From positions 124,001-188,000 of the forward strand of contig JFHB01000008.1 of assembly GCA_000729835.1 (NCBI GenBank): a DNA stretch of 64,000 bases. The letters run 5' to 3'. Positions 44,995-56,343 of this stretch are shown here, piece after piece. The stretch's first letter is position 1, and every line of letters starts with the position of its first letter. The stretch is from Atkinsonella hypoxylon. Taxonomy: Eukaryota; Ascomycota; Sordariomycetes; Hypocreales; Clavicipitaceae. Position numbers and translations under genes: made by a program. The notes under the pieces are model-generated. The model was not told the DNA's origin. It did not search any database and saw nothing but the letters and a program-made list of their open reading frames with translations.

Positions 44995-47900
44995 AAGAAG
45001 GAAAGCGGATAGGTAGCCTAGAATTTTGCGAAGCATGTGCTCATGACGATTGGTAGATACCAGCAAGAAAACACGTATGGAAGAATATGCTTGTAGTCGC
45101 ACGCCACATGTTTTACCACGCTCACAAGTAAGCTCAAAGACAGACTTGGAACTACGGCAGCAGTATGGTCACGTGGGTTATATATTCTCGAAACGACTCC
45201 TCACCAATGTTTAGCTTCAACCAAGAGTAATTGCATGGAACATGAGGTAGTATTTAGCAGTCGAGGCTTGTCTTTGGCATGTTCTAGTCCCGTAGATAAG
45301 TCAATACGACACTAGATTCTCTAGTGATTGAGCATGATAGACATCTCAAACACGCAGTAGAGTTCTCATCAGCATGGTAGGCTCACAGCAATCAGATGTA
45401 CGGAATAAATAGAAAAACGACAGGCTGCTGCTTTGCCGGCATGTTCTTACGCGAGACCACCGATTATCATTGGTCCTTGCATGTGCATCTGACAGTGTTC
45501 CAGACCATTCGAACTGGGTTCTCCATACTCCATGGCGTAGATCTCGCCATGTAGTTCGAGATGGCACCACGTGTCGAACGATGGGATCTGCCCGAACTTA
45601 TTTATACCAGAGGTTTTCAAGATCGGGGATGAACCACGCAGGTCGGCCGAAAGCAGATATCACGCAATGATGGAAACAACTTTAACAAGGCATGGGTCCA
45701 TGGGATTTTGTACTGATGTTGACATTTTGTCGAAGTAGACGCTTATTGAGACTCATTTGGATTGTACCGTGGTTGAGTCAAGCACAACCAGTTGCTACCA
45801 GCCGAGCATAGGTATACTTTATGAGTTGCATTACTAATTGATGTCTAGGCAAGGATGATGATGATGCCGTTCCCAGCAAGCGTTCGGCGGCTGCAATGCG
45901 GACTTGGCATGCCAACGCCACTGGCGAGTAGTTTGTTGACTAGATACCAGTTATGCTCCGTAGAAGCTTTACAGAGTATCAGCTACTGTTGCTGTTGGTC
46001 CAATCTCCACGAATACTGAGGAATTCATGCAGTTCCATCAACCAGCCAACACAAGACATTGGCGCCTACGATCCTCTGTCATTGGACTGATGCAGTTCGA
46101 CGAAGCTTCGAGCAGACTGTGTTACTATGCTTTCTAAGGTGGTCAAACGTCATGCCGCCATGTCAGTGAGCACAGCTTTTGTTGGCTGTAGGTACATTTG
46201 ATAATTATCGTCAGTCAACCAGCGATGGTATCTAGCGCATCCAGGTTCACGCAAGCGCCCGAAGGTTGGTAAAATGGTACGCGCCGTGGCGGACTGGTGC
46301 TGCTAGGGCCGTTGTGGCATATTGAGTCTTTTGGCCAATGGGGGGCTCTTGGCCAGGGTCTCAGATGGTACAGTGCCAAGAATCGCATGGCACAGCTCTC
46401 ACATGGCCTCATGGTGTGACAAGACTCAGGCAGTTGGCAGTCAGGGTCGGCCACCACTGCCACCGCCAGGTACTGACTGAGACGACCAGACCCCTGACTT
46501 AGGCACCTCGTAGTCTGGTAGCACCGCAGTGAGACGGTCACACGGGACATGGCGGGACATGGCGGGCCCCCTGCCACACCACCTTTCGAATCCCAAGCCT
46601 GTTGCACGCATCTGAAGCCCGATCAATGAGAACAATTATCATGTTCTCTTAGGTACCTAGTAGCTACTAGCTACGGAGTAGACAATTGAAGGGCTCAGAG
46701 CACTGCATACCTCGCCACCGACCCGTCTTTTTAGTCGAGACCCGGTTGTGCACTCCGACATGGGCTGTGAGGTCTTAATTTAAAAAAAAAAAGATTAAAT
46801 AAATAAATAAAAAGGCTGCGGTCGGTACTCACTTTTAATCACATGCAGCTTCAACCTGCACAACACGACACCGGCCAATGACATAAATCTGGCCTTTATT
46901 GGCGGGAGCTCTAGGAAATTGGTATATATGGAGTATTGTGCGGGGTATATAAGGTAAATATATGTATGTTAGGTACCTACCTAGGTACCTAGGTGTCTAC
47001 TCAGTTACCTGACCACGCTGGGAACAGTCTATTTCCCATTGTCCTAATGTGGGTGCAAGACCCAGGCTGACTATAACACGGACCACAGCGATCATACGAT
47101 GACGATGACGATGACGAACGATTCAAGAGAAGGGAACGTCACACTAGGAAACTAGATACCTACGTAGGGATAAGGCGGAAAAGAGGATTGCCATCGATGG
47201 TGACAAAGGTCGTCGCGAAGCATTCCCTGCGGCGCAATTCAGTAATCCGTCCTATTTCTCCTGGACTCTGGTGACAACAACCAGCTTGTTATCAATTGTG
47301 AAACAAACACTAACATTGTCATGACTTGTGTAACTATCGACCTAATTTTTTCATGGCTCAGTCGGGTGAGCTCGAGGGTCCTGTGCTGTGTGCTATACTC
47401 CGTACCGAGTACGTACCTACCTAGGTACCTAGGTACCTTAGGTAGGTGCATCCCTCTACTGATTTCTGATACAGCCATCACAAGAGGATGCGTTATAGCT
47501 GTCGTAATTGTGTGATTGAGCATATAAGGGCAACAATTTGGCGTAAAGAAACGAAAATATGCCAGAATCAAAGCAATTATATCATGATTGCTATCACGCG
47601 CGGCCCAGGTCTCTCTAGGCCAGTTTCCACGACTTTGCGACAGTGCGCACTTCAGGCCCCTGATGCCGACCAATGTAGCAGCACTGAGCCGTGACGAGTC
47701 GAGTTCGGGAATTGAAGCCACATGCACCCACCGCAACGACCCCTGACCTCTGCCTGCCTGTTTTGCCCTCGAGTGCCCCAACCCCTTCCATTTGCTAGTA
47801 CTCCACAAGCCACATGCACCCACCGCAACGACCCCTGACCTCTGCCTGCCTGTTTTGCCCTCGAGTGCCCCAACCCCTTCCATTTGCTAGTACTCCACAA

Positions 47901-49066
47901 GCCACAAGCCACAGGTCTACGGAGTGGATGCATGCCGTCGCATGAATCATCGCCTGACCGGACACGGCAGCTTGGCTTAATCAGGATCGGTCAATGTGGT
48001 GGGCGGCTAATGCAAATTAGTAAATTGGTGAGCTTCGATAGTTAACTCTCCACTGCTTCCTATTCGAGAGTTTTTGTCCGCCGCCTTGGCTTCGAACTTG
48101 GATGGCCTTGGTTGTTCAGCCAATCATCTCGCCATCCACTCGCAAGCCTGGGACAACTTCCACCTCTCGACCCCCATCATCGTTGGCTGTTCGGCAGCCC
48201 CTAGCCGTTTCTGCACAAGTTATTCCGTAGTGGTGTCGGATCTTTTCCGTCTACAACCTCCCACGACGCCCTGCTCACCTCTTGCCGCTTGAGTTGTCAG
48301 TCGAATATCCGCATCACGTTATTCTTGGTTCAAATTTCAGCCGGCTTTTCATTAACGGCCCAGAGCAAGCAACAAACCAAAAACAAAGTACGAGGGTGAA
48401 CGGTGATAATAGGCACTAGGTGCTGGTTCGACAGCAGCTTTTGTAAAAATCACCATCGAATTATTAGTGACAAGACGCAACTTGCGGCCGGGCCGTCAAT
48501 CCTGTTCCCTCTAACGATCGCAAGACATAATCACTTACGTCTTCTCACCCATACCAAAATGGTATGCCCTGGAGGCTTGTAAGGCAATAACATTACCGAT
48601 ACTATCATCATCACAAGCTACACGCCGCCTGCACTCAAATTCACATCACGCTGCTAGTTTTCGCGCTATTCGTGGATGAACCAGTCTGGGAATCGATTCT
48701 AGGTCATCTAGCCAAGACTGGTCCATTTTTCCGTTCCTTGACGCGGAATCCATTGCGGTCTTGGGCTCTAAAGTCCTTGGCTCGCAAAGGATTTCCCTGC
48801 GTTTGTCGGTTACTTGAACAGAACAGTTGGGCTGGCCCTGCGCATTAAGTTGCAACCGCATGCCGCCGCTTTTCCTACAAGCGCAGCAGATTGCTCCTCC
48901 AAATCTCTCTTTCCGAGATTGCCTTGCGAAGGAGTGCTAGCTGAGTGCCACCGCCGACACATTTTATCAAGAGGATAGACGTCTCTCCGTACCGACCTTC
49001 TTACATTTCTTCTCATTGACCGCAGGCGTGTCTTGAGACGCAGACCAAATATATATAGTCTTCAAC
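44995..49066. other. Gene-poor region between ccs1 and noxR
   Basis: No supported gene is seen in about 4 kb. The left part is the ccs1 3' flank. The centre has several CCTAGG and TACGGAGTA palindromes (about 46650–46682, 46969–46992, 47396–47446), a TAAA tract near 46780–46812, GACGAT repeats near 47097–47116, and a perfect 92-base tandem duplication. An open minus-strand frame across 47239–47883 is created by that duplication. The last several hundred bases should be the noxR promoter and leader. Confidence 0.55.
47715..47906. repeat. Perfect 92-base tandem duplication
   Basis: Bases 47715–47806 and 47807–47898 are identical as far as I can read, followed by the first 8 bases of a third copy. 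The unit starts AAGCCACATGCACCC and ends CTAGTACTCCAC. Perfect identity suggests a recent event or an assembly artefact. Confidence 0.9.
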
Positions 49067-50985
49067 ATGTCGTTGAAACTGGTGAGGATGTCTTGCCGTT
49101 ACGAGGCGCGTTCACTGGATTCTGACCTCAACTCATCTATAGGAAATCGAGACGTGGGTTGCGGCCCTCGCAAGATACGACAACAATGAATTTGACGATG
49201 CGCTGAGCGAGTTTGACAAGATTTCCGACACAAGCAAGATTCTCTTCAATATGGGTGTCATTCACGCTACTTTAGGCGAACATGAACAAGCTGTAAGTGG
49301 AAAACTTTCCCTCGGTAGTTCATGCTGCTATTTTTTATTTGATTTAATTCAGACCATCTGTATATTTATGCGATCGAGAGACTGACTGCGTACCCTGCTG
49401 CAGGTTGAATGTTATCAGCGAGCTATTCGTCTCGATCGATATCTGGCTGTGGCCTATTTTCAGCAAGGTGTGTCCAATTTCTTATTGGGCGATTTCGAAG
49501 AGGCCCTCGCCAATTTCAACGACACCCTTCTATATCTGCGAGGGAACACCATGATCGACTATGCCCAACTAGGCCTGTTATTTAAACTATATTCGTGCGA
49601 AGTACTCTTCAACAGAGGCCTATGCTATATCTATCTTCAACAACAGGAACCTGGTATGCAAGATCTGTCATACGCTGTGAAAGAAAAGGTAGTGGAGGAC
49701 CATAACGTCATAGACGAGGCGATTCGTGAGCAAGCTGAGGTAGGATAATCTATCCCAGTCGCTAAATTCTGGGACTGAGCTGACCGGTCAATGAAGGGTT
49801 ACACGGTCTTTTCTATACCCGTAGGTGTGGTATACAGGCCGAATGAAGCCAAGGTTCGAAACTTGAAAACAAAGGACTACCTGGGTAAGGCGAGACTAGT
49901 CGCTGCTTCTGATCGGTCCAATGCATTTACAGGATTTGCGGGTTCCGAAATGAAAAACGTGAGTTGGATTACTTCGCCCATCATCTTTAGTTGGTCATGA
50001 ACTGACTTTTCGGCAAGGCTAGCAAGATGGAGGTCAAGGACGACCGGCCTCTAGAAAGTATTTCCTTTGCCGCAACTAATCTTGTTAAGCCTGGGATTCA
50101 ATCTAGACGCCAACAGTCAGAGCCTCCTGCAAATCATAGTGTCTTCCCACCTACCCCTCCCCCAGAGAACGACCGCCCCAGTCGAGGAAGTTCTGTCCGC
50201 AATGGTTCCAGGCCGATGCCCGCAAAGCTCACGATCCAAACTCAAGATTCAAACCGCAAATACGAAAAGGCGCTGTCGCCGGAAGAACTTCGTGCAACAA
50301 GGTCAGCAGCGCCGTCCATCCCACCACAGAGTTCTTCTAAAAGAGATCATCCACCAATGCGACGCTCTCCGTTGCGGATTGACGAAGTGAACGAGGCCGA
50401 CCCAGGCGACCTCTACGATATGTACCATGAAGGAAGTAGTTCGCCGCCGTGGAGAGACAGACGCCCCTCAATGCGTTCCAGACAGCAGCCTCGCTATTAC
50501 GACGACGACGATGAATCAGACTATAATGACGGTTTGCTCGACAGTGCTGAGTTTGAGATGGTGTCAAATAACCACCGACGTCAAGGCTCAAGGTCGAAAT
50601 CCCGTGTAGCGTCCCGTCGTCCTGAAATCAGCAAAATCCGCGTGAAGGTGCACGCCAGCGATATCCGTTATATAATGATTGGTACTGCAGTCGAGTATCC
50701 GGACTTCGTACACAGGATTAGAGACAAATTCGATATGAAACGACGCTTCAAGATGAAGATTAAAGATGAGGATATGCCTGACGGTGACATGATTACCATC
50801 GGAGATCAAGATGATTTGGAAATGGCCATCCAAAGTTCAACCAGCTTGGCAAAGAGACAAAGGCAAGACGTTGGCAAAATGGAGGTAAGCTACAGTATAG
50901 TCTACTAATTTGGCATCCCTTTGCGTCTTTATAGGCTGTACTTACTAAATTGCGTGTTTGCCAGCTTTGGATTTTCGAAACCTAG
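49067..50985 (+). CDS. noxR: NADPH oxidase regulator NoxR (p67phox homologue)
   Basis: A cytosolic activator that binds GTP-Rac and switches on NoxA/NoxB superoxide production, needed for polarity, fruiting and host interaction. Exons 49067–49081, 49143–49292, 49404–49739, 49797–49958, 50018–50884 and 50965–50985 give 516 residues. Tetratricopeptide repeats fill roughly residues 6–150 (WVAALARYDNNEFDDAL; a VECYQRAIRLD helix; FNRGLCYIYL). A linker follows with the conserved YTVFSIPVGVVYRP and DYLGKARLVAA. A Pro-rich stretch lies near 262–275 and an acidic Asp/Tyr tract near 380–390. A PB1 domain at about 425–510 ends in LWIFET. The first exon has five codons. The acceptor at 50017 (GGCAAG) is weak in pyrimidines. 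Confidence 0.95.
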
Positions 50986-51753
50986 ACTTGAATGCCCCCG
51001 GGCCAGTACAGTCATGGTCGGTGGTATTTGGCCATAGTCTTGTACCCTGCTCTGTCCTTTGTACACAAAGCTATGCTCAGATGTACAGGGACCCAGTTGT
51101 GTGAACATACTTTCAGCAGCCATGACCTGCAACACATATTTCTTGTTCTCTTCATGATTTCACTCTCACCATTACCTTTTAATGTTCCAAATAAGCGTCG
51201 CAATTGGTTTGATGTGGATTGATGTTAACACTAGCGCATGCATTAGCGGTATTTTTGTTTTTGTTTTGAACTGGGGTTTTCTTCGGGGCGGGAGCATTGG
51301 CATCATCTCGCTTGGATTACTCCTGTGTCGTGGTTTTCTTGTTTTGATTTTATCTTTCTGGTTCATCAACATTTCTTCTTTGTTAATGCGATGGTCACGT
51401 CAAGGCGTGATCACAATTGGTAGAAGGTGTATGGGGTTTGATGGAAGCAAATGGTCGATATGGATTATGGATGGATGTGTGGCTGGCTCAACACTGTTAC
51501 TTCTCCCAGGCGAACATATTTCTGGTAGGCTCAAATACTGTCACCGACGTTTTATAAAAGCGTCAGCGCAAGCTGTCTTATCGAAATCTTCAATAACTAC
51601 TGCAGCGTTGCAGCTGTCTACTGGTTAGAGTTCAGTATAGTAAGAAAAAGGTATTCTTGTGCTCCATCATGATACGAGTATCTGTCACCTTCATGTAGAC
51701 AAAATCCGTTTCTTTCGCGCTGCAGATTCTTGGGAGAAGTTGTCACTGCTGTT
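50986..51753. other. Intergenic region after noxR
   Basis: The noxR 3' flank, with a T/G-rich stretch at 51240–51400. No coding signal is convincing. Confidence 0.55.
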
Positions 51754-52125
51754 TTAAATAACAGCCTCCTTAGTACTAAAGCTAGATGGTCCCGCATTCG
51801 CGGATGACGAGCAAAGTTTAGTCCCTAAATAGCTCGAGTCTTCGGCCTCCCCCTGGCTGACGACATAATTTAGCTTTCTCAAGATCAAACTCCCATACAG
51901 TCTCTTCAAACTCAGCAAGGCAATGTTTCTCTGCTCCTTTCCTTTCTTATTCGATCCTTGCCCACATGCCGCGAGCCCTCCATGTGACATCTCGTCTCGA
52001 GTATCATAATAAGGGTCTGCCACGCGATAGAGATTGGCAGGGTCAGTATATCCACCTTGGGAGCCTAAAGAACTATTGTTGACTCGCAAGAAGGACGAAG
52101 ACGACGTACGCAATTCCACGGACAT
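51754..52125 (-). CDS. Hypothetical small protein (uncertain)
   Basis: A single open frame of 123 codons with a true ATG. It lies on the same strand as the hydrolase–phosphatase gene and starts about 370 bases... downstream side of that gene's stop is at 52523, so it is the next gene in line. The composition is Ser- and Gly-rich at the start, with a basic NKKGKEQR patch, a short helix (LLSLKRLYGSLILRKL) and a Ser-rich end. I see no known domain, signal peptide or membrane segment. It could be a real small conserved protein, a 3' exon, or chance. No partner exons were found with confidence. Confidence 0.3.
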   Translation of the reverse strand: MSVELRTSSSSFLRVNNSSLGSQGGYTDPANLYRVADPYYDTRDEMSHGGLAACGQGSNKKGKEQRNIALLSLKRLYGSLILRKLNYVVSQGEAEDSSYLGTKLCSSSANAGPSSFSTKEAVI

Positions 52126-52522
52126 GAGTCAAGTGGACCTAGCTAACATTGGCAGCGGGAAAGAAAGAAAGCCGAGACAAGAGGTATCGATGGGGTGCCT
52201 GGGCTGAGATCAGGGATGAGGCCGCATCCTCGACAACAAGCGGCTGTGTTGGTGATCGAGGCCTTCACTGTGGCAGATGCTATTCTACCAGTGATTGCTA
52301 TAGCAGCCAAGGTGGCTTGTGCATGTGATATTGCTGCCCTGCCTCACAAGTGCTGCACTTGTTGAAAGTGATAGTTTCATCAATGTGAGATTCATGGTTG
52401 TACATGAGACATGTTTTTACACAACGAATTCACTCAAACGGGGTTGTGAAGGTCATTTAATTAGTTAGGAGCCAGTGTCAGACCCTAATGCCAGCATCAC
52501 ATTTGCACGCCGGCTGTCTATC
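52126..52522. other. Intergenic region
   Basis: 397 bases holding the 3' flank of the hydrolase–phosphatase gene. Nothing else is seen. Confidence 0.5.
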
Positions 52523-54415
52523 TCAGGGCAACGGACAAGACGGGTTGCAATCCTTCCTCTCCATGTTGTAACGAACAAAGAGTCTATCTAGAAAGTGCGA
52601 GTGACGTATGCCGCTAGGTCTCGCGCGGGCGAAGCTATCGATTGCTTCTTCAATCCCGAACCCGCAACGTTCAACAAGATAGCAGACGATGAGATAGCCA
52701 GTTCGATTGAAACCGTAATGGCAGTGCACACCAACGACGCATCTTTCAGGGTTCTCCCACTGTTCGGCACTGGCTCGCTCGCTTTGAGCCTTCCGCACTT
52801 GGTCTACGAGCCTGATGAAGGATTCTACCTCGTGTGGTTCGGGTGGTACTTTGGAAACAGTGGGAAATTTGTGATAGTGCACGCCGCCTCGTTCGAGTCC
52901 TCGAGGGTCGTACACTGGCTGATCTTTGGATATGTCAATCACGTCTTTGATGACAGCCCCCCATTTCTCCACAAACCGTGATGGGCTGTGTGTCTCGTCC
53001 GCTTCGCGCAGCGTTTTCATGGCTCGAAAGATGGGCTGGCCTTGTGGCCCTATCGGTTCGGACACCGGCGTGACCGACTTCCACTTGTTCAGGTTTTTCA
53101 CGTCCCATTTGCCCTCGCGAGACAAGTACTGTAGCTGCCAGGCTACGGACAGCCTCTGCGTGACATGGTTTGCTAAAAAATCTGAAATAAGGCCAGCCAG
53201 AACTCTTGAGCATCGCGGCATGTACAGAAGTGCATGGTTCGCCGGAGATGGCATGATGAATGACTGAACCACTTGAGGCGGGTGCGCGGGCTGCGCAGGT
53301 AAAACTGTAGACGTCTCGAGAGGCGTAGACGGATCCTCTTCGTCTTCAGAGGTCGCTTTCGTGGACCTGTCTTCTTTGGCGCCTACTTCTGCCGAGTTCT
53401 CGAGGTCCACAGCTGCCTGCTCAGATGCATCCGCGCGCGTTTGTTCAGAGCTTGTAGGATGTGGGCTACTCTCTGCTTTGGCTCCTTCCAGGACATGAAG
53501 GATCCTGGAAACTTCTGTCGGGGGCGTCAAATGATCATCCTCCCCAGCTATGAGGCATATCGGAACTTTTATGCTCGCCCATACATCAAGTCCTGCTAAA
53601 CCTCCTTCTGGTTTTCCATCTTTGTAGGTTGGGAGTAACCCGTAGGCCATCCGTCTCCATACAGGAGTCCTACTCTGTTGGTTGAATCGATACTGCATCA
53701 TCTTGAGCTCTTGATCTGCCCCCTTGCCAACAAATCTAGTCACACTCGGACTTTCGGGCCCTCCTATGCCATCCCAGGCACGCCAAAGAGCAAACAGCCA
53801 GCTAGGGATCCACAACAGCCGTCGAAACAGAGCGGTCTTTTTCTCATCGGGTGGTCCTGCCAAGGGACATATGGCGACAATTCCTACAACACGTTGTGCG
53901 ATGGACGTCTCGTGATTCACGCTAGGGCTTGCAAGTTGCGCAACCAAAGCAGTCCCCATGGAATGGCCTATTAGCACAACACCTTGGTCAGATTCTGCAT
54001 CGCGATGGTCCTCAATAATGATCTCGAGTAATTCTCTCAATTCTTCTTGCTTGTAAGCGTCCCAGGAGGTGTTAGTATACCGTGAACAACCACCTCCAGG
54101 GAAGTCGATAGATAAGCACGGTGCCATATGGATCAGGCTAGTCAACAACGGATAGAACTGGGCAACGGACCCCCCGAGCCCAGGTATACACACCAAGAGT
54201 GGCAATGGTGCTGGTGTCTTCGGAAGTTCCGCCGCTTTGTCGTGTGGTCGAAAGAATACCCTCACGTCACGGTACTCATGGTGGGTTGTTTTGTATGACT
54301 TCAGCTGCGAATTGTCTCGCAAAAGAGGAGGATCTGTCAAGAATGGATCTGTCAATAACGGCTCCATCTTGGGGACGTTTTCATCCGACGCGGAGGAGTC
54401 GAGATGTTCTGTCAT
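52523..54415 (-). CDS. Alpha/beta-hydrolase fused to a capping-enzyme-like dual-specificity phosphatase
   Basis: One uninterrupted frame of 630 residues from the ATG at 54415; an upstream extension of the frame lacks an ATG. The N-terminal part is an alpha/beta-hydrolase: a PLLVCIPGLGGS oxyanion region, nucleophile elbow GHSMG at 150–154, the acid in GEDDHLTP, and a late His in PANHALLYMP, which completes a Ser-Asp-His triad. A low-complexity linker rich in Glu, Ser and Thr sits between. The C-terminal part is a cysteine phosphatase with HCHYGFNRTG; the C-x5-R loop is C565 to R571. The HC-x-x-GFNRTG form and the following ARARPSGI resemble the RNA 5'-triphosphatase domain of metazoan capping enzymes and PIR1 more than protein tyrosine phosphatases. 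The substrate is unknown. Both active sites look intact. Confidence 0.9.
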   Translation of the reverse strand: MTEHLDSSASDENVPKMEPLLTDPFLTDPPLLRDNSQLKSYKTTHHEYRDVRVFFRPHDKAAELPKTPAPLPLLVCIPGLGGSVAQFYPLLTSLIHMAPCLSIDFPGGGCSRYTNTSWDAYKQEELRELLEIIIEDHRDAESDQGVVLIGHSMGTALVAQLASPSVNHETSIAQRVVGIVAICPLAGPPDEKKTALFRRLLWIPSWLFALWRAWDGIGGPESPSVTRFVGKGADQELKMMQYRFNQQSRTPVWRRMAYGLLPTYKDGKPEGGLAGLDVWASIKVPICLIAGEDDHLTPPTEVSRILHVLEGAKAESSPHPTSSEQTRADASEQAAVDLENSAEVGAKEDRSTKATSEDEEDPSTPLETSTVLPAQPAHPPQVVQSFIMPSPANHALLYMPRCSRVLAGLISDFLANHVTQRLSVAWQLQYLSREGKWDVKNLNKWKSVTPVSEPIGPQGQPIFRAMKTLREADETHSPSRFVEKWGAVIKDVIDISKDQPVYDPRGLERGGVHYHKFPTVSKVPPEPHEVESFIRLVDQVRKAQSERASAEQWENPERCVVGVHCHYGFNRTGYLIVCYLVERCGFGIEEAIDSFARARPSGIRHSHFLDRLFVRYNMERKDCNPSCPLP

Positions 54416-55488
54416 GGAAATAAAGACAACTTTGTGTTGAGGGGGAGAAGCGCTTTGCTGCACACCTGGCAGATAGAAATCAAGTGATGGATCCAGAAGT
54501 AGTGCGAGATCTGGGAATACTGGGATAATAGTCTGTTGGTGAATCTCAAGCCCAAGGTAAAAACAACTTTCTCACTCATTGAGGAACGAAGGCTACGGGT
54601 TATCCCCTAGTTGCGCAATGCTATCCCGCAATGACTGGGCGAGATTTGAAGATTAGGTTACGATTAGGGACGTGAGCGTTTTCGTCTCTCTGGTAGAATA
54701 CGGTTATAAATGTGCGTAATAAAATCAAAGGATTCCAATCACTTTTGGATGTCGCGCCGGAAAAGCATTTGGCGAATTCAGAATTGCAATCATAAGCAAA
54801 TGACTATTTGTTTGATGTCAGCTCTCGAAGAATGGGGCGATGCTCATGGGCAAGTCGCAGTAGACACCAGTGGTAAGTTTTTCGTTATCAAATGACGCGC
54901 TTACGAGTAATCGCGATACATGGCAGAGAAGCTGAATGGTATAAGTTTAGCAAGTCGTGGAGCTGTATGCTCAATGAGGCTGTGTCTAGTTTGGTGTCGA
55001 GGGAACGGTACGCCAATCGTCATTGTGCATTGATATGTTGTGGTTGCCCCGCCTTCTACGGTACGGCCGTGGTTAAAATGTACTACCCTATAGATGTCCG
55101 CGCATTTCAACTATCCAAGACGAATGCGAGATGTTTCAGGAATCCTCCCGCTGAGTTTTACTTTGGTTATCCCCATGATGCTGAAGCTATTCCCGTTCTA
55201 CGACACTAGTGAATAGCCAGTATTGGTTCGTATTTAGGATGGGAAGTCGAAAGTTGAGTTATATTAGAGGCATAAAGTTTCATTCACATGTTAGCATCCA
55301 CCGAGTTGAATGGGATACGTAAAAACACGCCAAGGCCCTTTTAGTCGGCTCACGGATAATGCCAGGCTGCCTCTGAAAAGGTGCTTTTTAAAAAGATTAG
55401 CGAACATGCGCACTATCGACTACGTATCATCGTCAAGATCACGAGGGCGACACATAGAGCTGCCATAGAGACTAAGGGAAATCATTAT
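54416..55488. other. Intergenic region
   Basis: Upstream region of the hydrolase–phosphatase gene and 3' flank of the NDUFAF3-like gene. Two plus-strand frames (54710–54895 and 54892–55209) lack recognisable features and are not called. Confidence 0.5.
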
Positions 55489-56343
55489 CTATATCTCAAC
55501 ACCAATACCTTCTTGCCAGCCTATGGGTATTAATGCTGCAGCAACTTCAGAAACACCACGCTCTGTGGCCAGCAAATTGAATTGCGCGGCCGCATTTCTT
55601 GTATCTAGAACCTCAACCCTCATCCCAAGCTCAGCTATATGCTTCTTCGTTTCTGGACTGAGTGGCAGATTACTTTTGCCGACACCGATGACCAGTAAAT
55701 CTAAGAGTACCAAGCGTCAGTCACCAGTCACATTATGTAGGGAATGGGGCACAAAGTCAGAATGGAACGAGTGAAATGATTCCATCAGACACTCCAAGGT
55801 CATCGGAGTCGAAAGAAAGCTGTCCCTTGGTGCGATGTGATACCTGGAATGCAGGTCCGCTTACTCACCTGGGCGCGGCCACAAGAGATCGAACAAACCA
55901 AATGCTTCTTTCGGAAGTTCGAATCGACCTTGATTATCCAAGAGCTCCAGTGACCTCTTCGCTTCCCACGGTTTCCACCTGAAAGCCTCTCCATTGACCA
56001 ATAACGCACCATCACCACCAGTGATTGTGATGCCATTATTGAGGCCAAAGCCGTCGTACATGCAAACGTCCACCGAGGTGGACGGCACAGGCATGCTTCC
56101 AAGCATATTTAGCTCGTTGAAGTCGGTCCGCGGTGGCTCGGACGGTGCTTTTTGCTGCGAACGACGCCGGGTTGGATGTGCTTGAAAAAAGCGAACATGC
56201 TGAATTGAGTTGTCGCTGGTTTGCCTAAGAACCCCCAAAGATATATTTGTGAAATAATTTGGTCGTTGTTGAAGAAATTGCGTATTTATCAGTTCGCATT
56301 TCGTGATAAAGCGTCTGTGGCATTGTCGAAGGAGGCTAGCCAT
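55489..56343 (-). CDS. NDUFAF3-like complex I assembly factor (Mth938 domain)
   Basis: A mitochondrial matrix protein that helps assemble the NADH dehydrogenase (complex I) membrane and peripheral arms with its partner NDUFAF4. Exons 56343–55869 and 55700–55489 give 228 residues. The first 70 or so residues are basic, with Arg, Gln and Ser and few acids (targeting sequence). The conserved core has CMYDGFGLNNGITITGGDG, then a FELPKEAFGLFDLLWPRP region, and, across the intron, DLLVIGVGKSN and a final domain with MRVEVLDTRNAAAQFN and ALIPIGW. These match the Mth938/DUF498 fold. The length is near the human protein's plus a longer leader. Its presence implies this fungus keeps complex I alongside the alternative dehydrogenase. 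Confidence 0.92.

Noticed and set aside
47239..47883. A 214-codon minus-strand frame with an internally repeated peptide
   Set aside because: The repetition comes from the 92-base DNA duplication and the sequence outside it has no coding features; there is no homologous look to the protein.
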